Origin: a virus
Reading direction: 5' to 3' (one strand)
IMG/VR virus record: IMGVR_UViG_3300043395_000716
Location: 1-23,427 of that record
DNA: 23,427 nt
In this document: positions 22,901 to 23,427 of the stretch, one piece after another
How positions within the stretch are numbered: position 1 is the stretch's first letter
How the letters are laid out: each line of letters begins with the position of its first letter
Notes under the pieces: generated by a model
Seen by the model: only the letters and a program-made list of their open reading frames with translations
The model's database searches: none
Told to the model about the DNA's origin: nothing
Made by a program: the position numbers and the translations under genes

Positions 22901-23427
22901 ATCTAAAAAACCTAAGCTTCCACCTGTAATAGCTGAAATAATTTGATTTGAGTTTGGATTACTACTAATGTAATCAATCATCTCACCTAAGTAAGCTTCT
23001 TGCTTTTTTAGTGTAGCAGCTTCTTCATCTGTCTTAGGTTCTTGCACTTGTTCTAAAGATAGACGTACAGGAAAATATACAGGCATACCTTGTTCTTTAG
23101 TGGTAACATTACCTTCTTGATCAAAGTAAATTATATTTCCTTCAGAGTCTGTAACTGTCTGAATAAATACTTTATCATATCCTTTAGCTAGGTCTGGGTT
23201 ATTTTCTGTTTCCCTCTGAGTTTTAGGATACATCTTACGGACTGGTAATCTAGACATAGCCATCATAGTAAGATGAGCTTGTCCTTTTATACCAGGATAA
23301 TTAGGATTTGAAACTAAGGCTCTTTGTACTTTATAGTACATAGCCATTTCAGGATCCTTTACATTATTTTCCGGGATTCTATTTTCTTCGTCTGTTTGAG
23401 CTTCTTGACCTGTGGTAGCAAATAAAG
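10976..23427 (-). CDS. giant multidomain virion RNA polymerase fusion (>4,123 aa, 5' end outside window)
   Basis: The first ATG in the window is at 23347 (4,123 codons; residue numbers below count from it), but the frame stays open for 26 more codons to the right edge, so the start may lie outside. Domains in order: PolyVal-type ADP-ribosyltransferase-like, about 395-697 (Y-H-G-S 396-399, G-I-F-F 423-426, G-H-D-G-L-I 665-670, V-V-F-D 688-691). Zincin metallopeptidase with H986-E-A-W-H990 and E-E-W-L-A-E near 1035. RNA polymerase core, about 2370-2750, with R-L-I-R-Q-K-V-N-G-E upstream, then M-G-V-R-I-P (2485-2490) and G-S-D2527-F-D-I-D2531-K-M. The last part corresponds to the R-x-P ... N-A-D-F-D-G-D motif region of cellular beta-prime. 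Unassigned alpha/beta domain about 3485-3610. AlkB-like Fe(II)/2-oxoglutarate dioxygenase about 3655-3866 (N-I-Y-L-P-G, H3761-R-D3763, H3830, R3863/R3864). Unassigned C-terminal domain about 3945-4095. The polymerase should be carried in the virion, ejected, and used to transcribe early genes. Polymerase identity is very secure; roles of the fused domains are inferred. Confidence 0.92.
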   Translation of the reverse strand, partial: LFATTGQEAQTDEENRIPENNVKDPEMAMYYKVQRALVSNPNYPGIKGQAHLTMMAMSRLPVRKMYPKTQRETENNPDLAKGYDKVFIQTVTDSEGNIIYFDQEGNVTTKEQGMPVYFPVRLSLEQVQEPKTDEEAATLKKQEAYLGEMIDYISSNPNSNQIISAITGGSLGFLDSSKALVPLTQLSKSLYPTIEFRVDESGAPFMRVPRYQQDVAIIMNNFSEDVARNIARLLLNDVVRGGQKLTTTQKASLLFPYLAPSTTTGLGFNSKSKEYFLNGKPIAQASEEEIVKALTETKDSQGNIVPSRYVYKNTAKNINKFSVKESNGVFTLSENIVPYSQFVTENASVGKKIEGGDFTPFNSYLNFLPTGKFVAAALGVEETTKTKPEVAELFDSNPELASVGTPEQYSQYLNTKDTPIVYHGSPEYFEKFDISKLGSYTGAASAKEGIFFGGSRDVSRSYLDKRGDTLNVDSLIKQKPELRLQSSDEIGRYYYEEDIEDYDTIYHTVVIYIDGTVLDSSDEYGDVYTDIDNYDLSQLESPEETKKKDIKWAEESVEWYKKIVEKNPGRENELLSAEKQLENSKNAELAPKPTKNILSKLIDPSKRSIIKAKIKFTDQLEKRTKHLKDTYDSDAGVYIDKDRSITDKPFENLFIRPFTLKLKNPLIVSDKGEKYREETYFERIQKAKELGHDGLIIKDTYDSRYQTKPEDVYVVFDSDVITELGSKQDIEGFKKFVQQTTTKETSVENKPTQPAPTKSANLPNITQQTLFRIFEKAFYEANDKRTNDISKQTLAKLSADTRKYLLNLYEKLKYYDETFQRTGNTKDNQTNKINVTDDEKIIHVTSSYFGGFGRGSHELGSAGNPRHKDLVFPMPSIEVLANINDAFNAQIEDLVDLKSQKAQEAIKNSDIQNSSKSAKDILDNIADNLNDPDIFNMLDTQKKRNLAATREQLSQAIPWYMSLTLPDGRKLSDIIPLTLAFNAVNMTSAGVATWTKAGITLWKGADTSDLYHEAWHGFSQVFLTNAQREELYNQVRKKKGSFSDYMGNEVKYSEANKLQAEEWLAEQFREHMLRGGKGQYEKSKKSVIAKIFDAIYTALQHLFGGSSTRETLADAKADKNISDMFEKLRVGDLSTPNFEIEASFSEGLNKIKATRKEDPVQILSNAESHLAFATIDSIMSDAVDELNAKAKIAGKATAPYTLGILTDLKTRKSTYNYVQKTLQDKLNALNERASKTSRVPAQLKKKIDLLTWMINNFGESEYAQNGLGVIGEYEKLRFSAYTEESDQQDITSRSEYADKSGNEIASINLADPKLLSVMSSIRKYDSEEDFKKNKPVLNDLGFAELEDKIKVFNELSNLTEGSKNAIEVYNTLKKLASSNYIVSQFLNKVGSPLEVKTELENSMWGSIEKILTMPRVNVVNLDVEIQREKVTRKDDAGNETQVTTKKIAKVTVKPGEASRETTKVYNKMQSQFSSNETAYIKRNPKTGRNYLDTEALMKEFNRNYPTRIFEFLEAMGVTMPNVEAVRNGLQDKATGYPEMIKGLAMKLNTINRFNADRIKEGNSKDIIVIENVNDIFNDLTNPNYKTGYNLGASNTIKKELGKFYLRWTGDFSNSTVTTTMGKTKYERSNPNTITKMADSLNDGMNFQDVVQDTDVVQNTANGTISRMNHLSTERTPWSKVSLLLDELYDMKSAEKFRRIVTVGGEKLVQARINILDMDGSKIRDEEFEIAGIKSSISDPTTKFLQDFYMNLVYGTSEAVRHAGKSSTFLYQIVRAREGVKSQSKHYFEPSDFRSDNMGISPGRSKVLGAMRGYLAAEFERIHKAKTEESAKDKLLYRKSGKIVTLADTGSKFQMFDDILTADQKTELLKLQDKDITTVEQFLEHLDSNVKLLNDIDTQLNSYLDKLVNESIALLDASGAMDSPYLFRAITNKIMKPGEKFSDLNPADVKRSLIEAFTFNQYIHNVETGIVFYGDPALYNHLKEEFHKRNAGIGSTGEIPRTGVDFQNFVNNKRGSYSKSKWYTGPAVEQRAYDGTFRSSVFADKVTKSEYLKEYTKAAIDAETTRLKSLNASQEQINKAEEVIKKRFDEAYGAMKEGDAQGWITLDSYRLLMKSLNKWDTNVHEKLYNKILAGEEVSALDVAKFFPVKKMQYWGPLATDGLPVYAFHKFSLMPLVPTVIKGTKLEQLHNKMVEQQIDYSLFESGSKIATIGTNGKFDNFLDNETRKLSINDPEYKFTPNVVFADYMKDQTEVAPEYKGKVTFSTQLRKLVEEGIIENGVPIDFEPQITDKQTRVEEWRKVEDKEGESKLWKKVKTYESKLALLTAKLKQQLVREVGWTEQTNTPDLKKLLDFVEKQLSRQEIADNELEFINDLKTSPNVNFDLSSYRGQIEKLLTAVVNKRLIRQKVNGEALIQVSGAGFEAAGKFANATEADIEKYGSNDLPFYKQDAAGTKAMKVKVALQGQFKKLLNLKEVAELSESEGISKTDALNRLIKDEAWLSEGNNRKMITMMGVRIPVQGLNSMEFMEVYEFLPEEAGNIIIPPAEIVAKSGSDFDIDKMTIQMPNISQKVNKAKLTSKFLNELQEANPDLDFSKDNVNIILDAAEGTDGVYTLTPEDQEILNILESKTDFEISLPTDDISIKGLENGLMYASIDLISDPANFVSLVTPNGTDIAKPISEDLGKMTREYSSRNKFASKDKGFSATRIYEPLYNIYKLDYNAVGKAALGLGAVDNTYNTIFNRIGAYLSDVTQISTTEGQTKKERNPYYLTNRILMPHNTINGKISLSHMYDVNNENKISDVFSQLINGWVDVEKDEWIFDLQGNKELAPILLLLVQSGVSLEQAALFVSQPMIREYVKDSKLRRGTFAPLIDKESDENQHAVDARNNILFLDPKFGFIWDPQSMTSQSSFTGKPDKWQIFNAIKELVSDADASLFTKEALKKNIENFNSTQKYTKEDRKAFMHFLELEQMSKGLTEIKLAMNYDTTRSGSLFEARAKLEKENKAAKERGFDKEVFEAIIANSPIGSFKVQDFMLELWEPFFPVTSSPAMNNYLSEENIGRYIARGTSFAGDPEGAIESFRSQIIPFLFQNDYYSFKIGKVYRGREIDGEFALKRAEFLRRGALYQDGKIYYDTATVNETFNNKDYSSSASNIYRYFLKNNVAPLQPNIFSGFNDVKAKELYQRFLLERESLRGSSDYNFDTVSKTKEYKRILSQMKDLYRSHNKDLFKAEMEMTEETPDETRKEIETKVKDANATAAVWAYETYLRNAAMDNMNLPSHLFHGSNSYADQFMNIKKAFPTLSKYYPVMEALDKNSSNDKNPIINLVLRDSRLTKDQKDLYAENIAELSDASTIKDKFANISMEDAVDIAKFFSRFTTYAYIQGATTPKSTFNVLSIANPSEIGKMLMPSVNNFISLIDKVEGMQVGETPLQELILDSYLKAFKKANPSKKTSASKRYKIFDDPNFRFYADPNMSDKAIKDFVEATTPKKKEEVQPSQQQASVKAKGFKLSIDKKGKDQGKADLANALITYPNSGTSSYQYMQDAKKQGFPVNNEIKAGPDVIAMVSVNGNNKATDKQIEDTYLAAREIIEAGGTVIMDSTIDANRSWNASGEALVQEQLGEPTGQTSKGYNYWGKNPEVTQQQTSVSTNQQVVSEPYGVVVAETKPSADKTQDFVDLIQPQIRAQAYKENASGTANDMFMYGLRWTRKSTAKAPLNNKSYANKGLPITDAKAKDTYVYDTLDQNGNPLAPVSDLQPIITEIQNALGIDMSNYDAVIGNIYLPGQNIATHRDTTESLSARNYPVVVYTIGNNSGIGIYEDKNNPGSPSFASNSRKEIPTQNGTIYTFGMDGKGRFELAHDTPKGVKRDQKFPPITLPNGTVVENYTITLTFRRAADLEAGMPTSPAKIGKVNTTNQQIASQPVATPVTTVLGMGKQQRTGVPTFSIPGVKAKDDKVGTVESKTFNQTNINAIKEANPNTIFIGSGIAIKPGATTRNTTGYAGSNTTLVQLGPGSYGSIPYKYLPNVYKKDGTLIPNSIMTDETYDDNIQVIEDAIQQIVENLGDKDVVLDANGYGQELLGRDPLSPSTIILDKSPAPKTFVYLSKRLYEEFGFINPNSLGSNTIVNTVQSNQRVNELELFNKLKNEALSCSI

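Noticed and set aside
1-23427. Stop-codon reassignment as in some crAss-like phages
   Set aside because: TAA, TAG and TGA all end genes at positions consistent with overlaps and gene lengths, and the long frames contain none of them internally.
1-23427. tRNA genes, CRISPR arrays, IS elements, integrase or attachment sites
   Set aside because: No cloverleaf-like segments, regular direct repeats, transposase motifs or suitable inverted repeats were seen; almost the whole window is dense coding sequence.

Overview
The window looks like part of the genome of a crAss-like phage (Crassvirales-type, infecting a Bacteroidota host). The main reason is a giant minus-strand gene that encodes a single-chain, double-psi beta-barrel RNA polymerase with the metal-binding motif DFDID, in the context R-x-P ... 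G-S-D-F-D-I-D-K-M. This is the signature of the virion RNA polymerase of crAss-like phages (phi14:2 gp66 type). Further support comes from a second giant protein next to it, the low GC content, start codons in A/T-rich contexts without clear Shine-Dalgarno sequences, and two opposed gene blocks. All genes read well in the standard code. TAA, TAG and TGA all serve as stops, so there is no sign of the stop-codon reassignment known in some crAss-like phages.

Layout. Positions 1-1799 are a plus-strand block: the 3' part of an early/nucleic-acid-type gene that runs in from the left edge, then two adjacent genes of the all-alpha NTP-pyrophosphatase (MazG/DUF1599-like) type. A GC-rich structured element lies between the first gene and the second (830-880). 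The plus block meets a minus-strand block head-on, with stop codons overlapping by 4 bases at 1796-1799. Everything from 1796 to the right edge is one tightly packed minus-strand transcription unit. In transcription order (right to left) it holds: a >4,100-residue virion RNA polymerase fusion (10976 to the right edge, open past the window); an 1,884-residue metallopeptidase-containing virion protein; two paralogous 139/140-residue virion-type proteins; an L,D-transpeptidase-like peptidoglycan enzyme; three small holin-like membrane proteins; an overlapping pair of spanin-like proteins; and three small genes of 51, 93 and 46 codons. Two of these, at 2234-2389 and 1796-1936, are short ORFs recovered here by direct translation.

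How it fits together (inference). The two giant proteins are probably packaged or tail-borne and ejected into the host. There the polymerase part would transcribe early phage genes, while the ADP-ribosyltransferase-like, metallopeptidase and AlkB-like parts act on host targets, on the proteins themselves or on nucleic acid. The genes downstream form a late lysis module. The plus-strand genes appear to belong to the separate early/replication block. No gene-free stretch exceeds 60 bases, and I saw no tRNA, rRNA, CRISPR array, insertion sequence or integrase.
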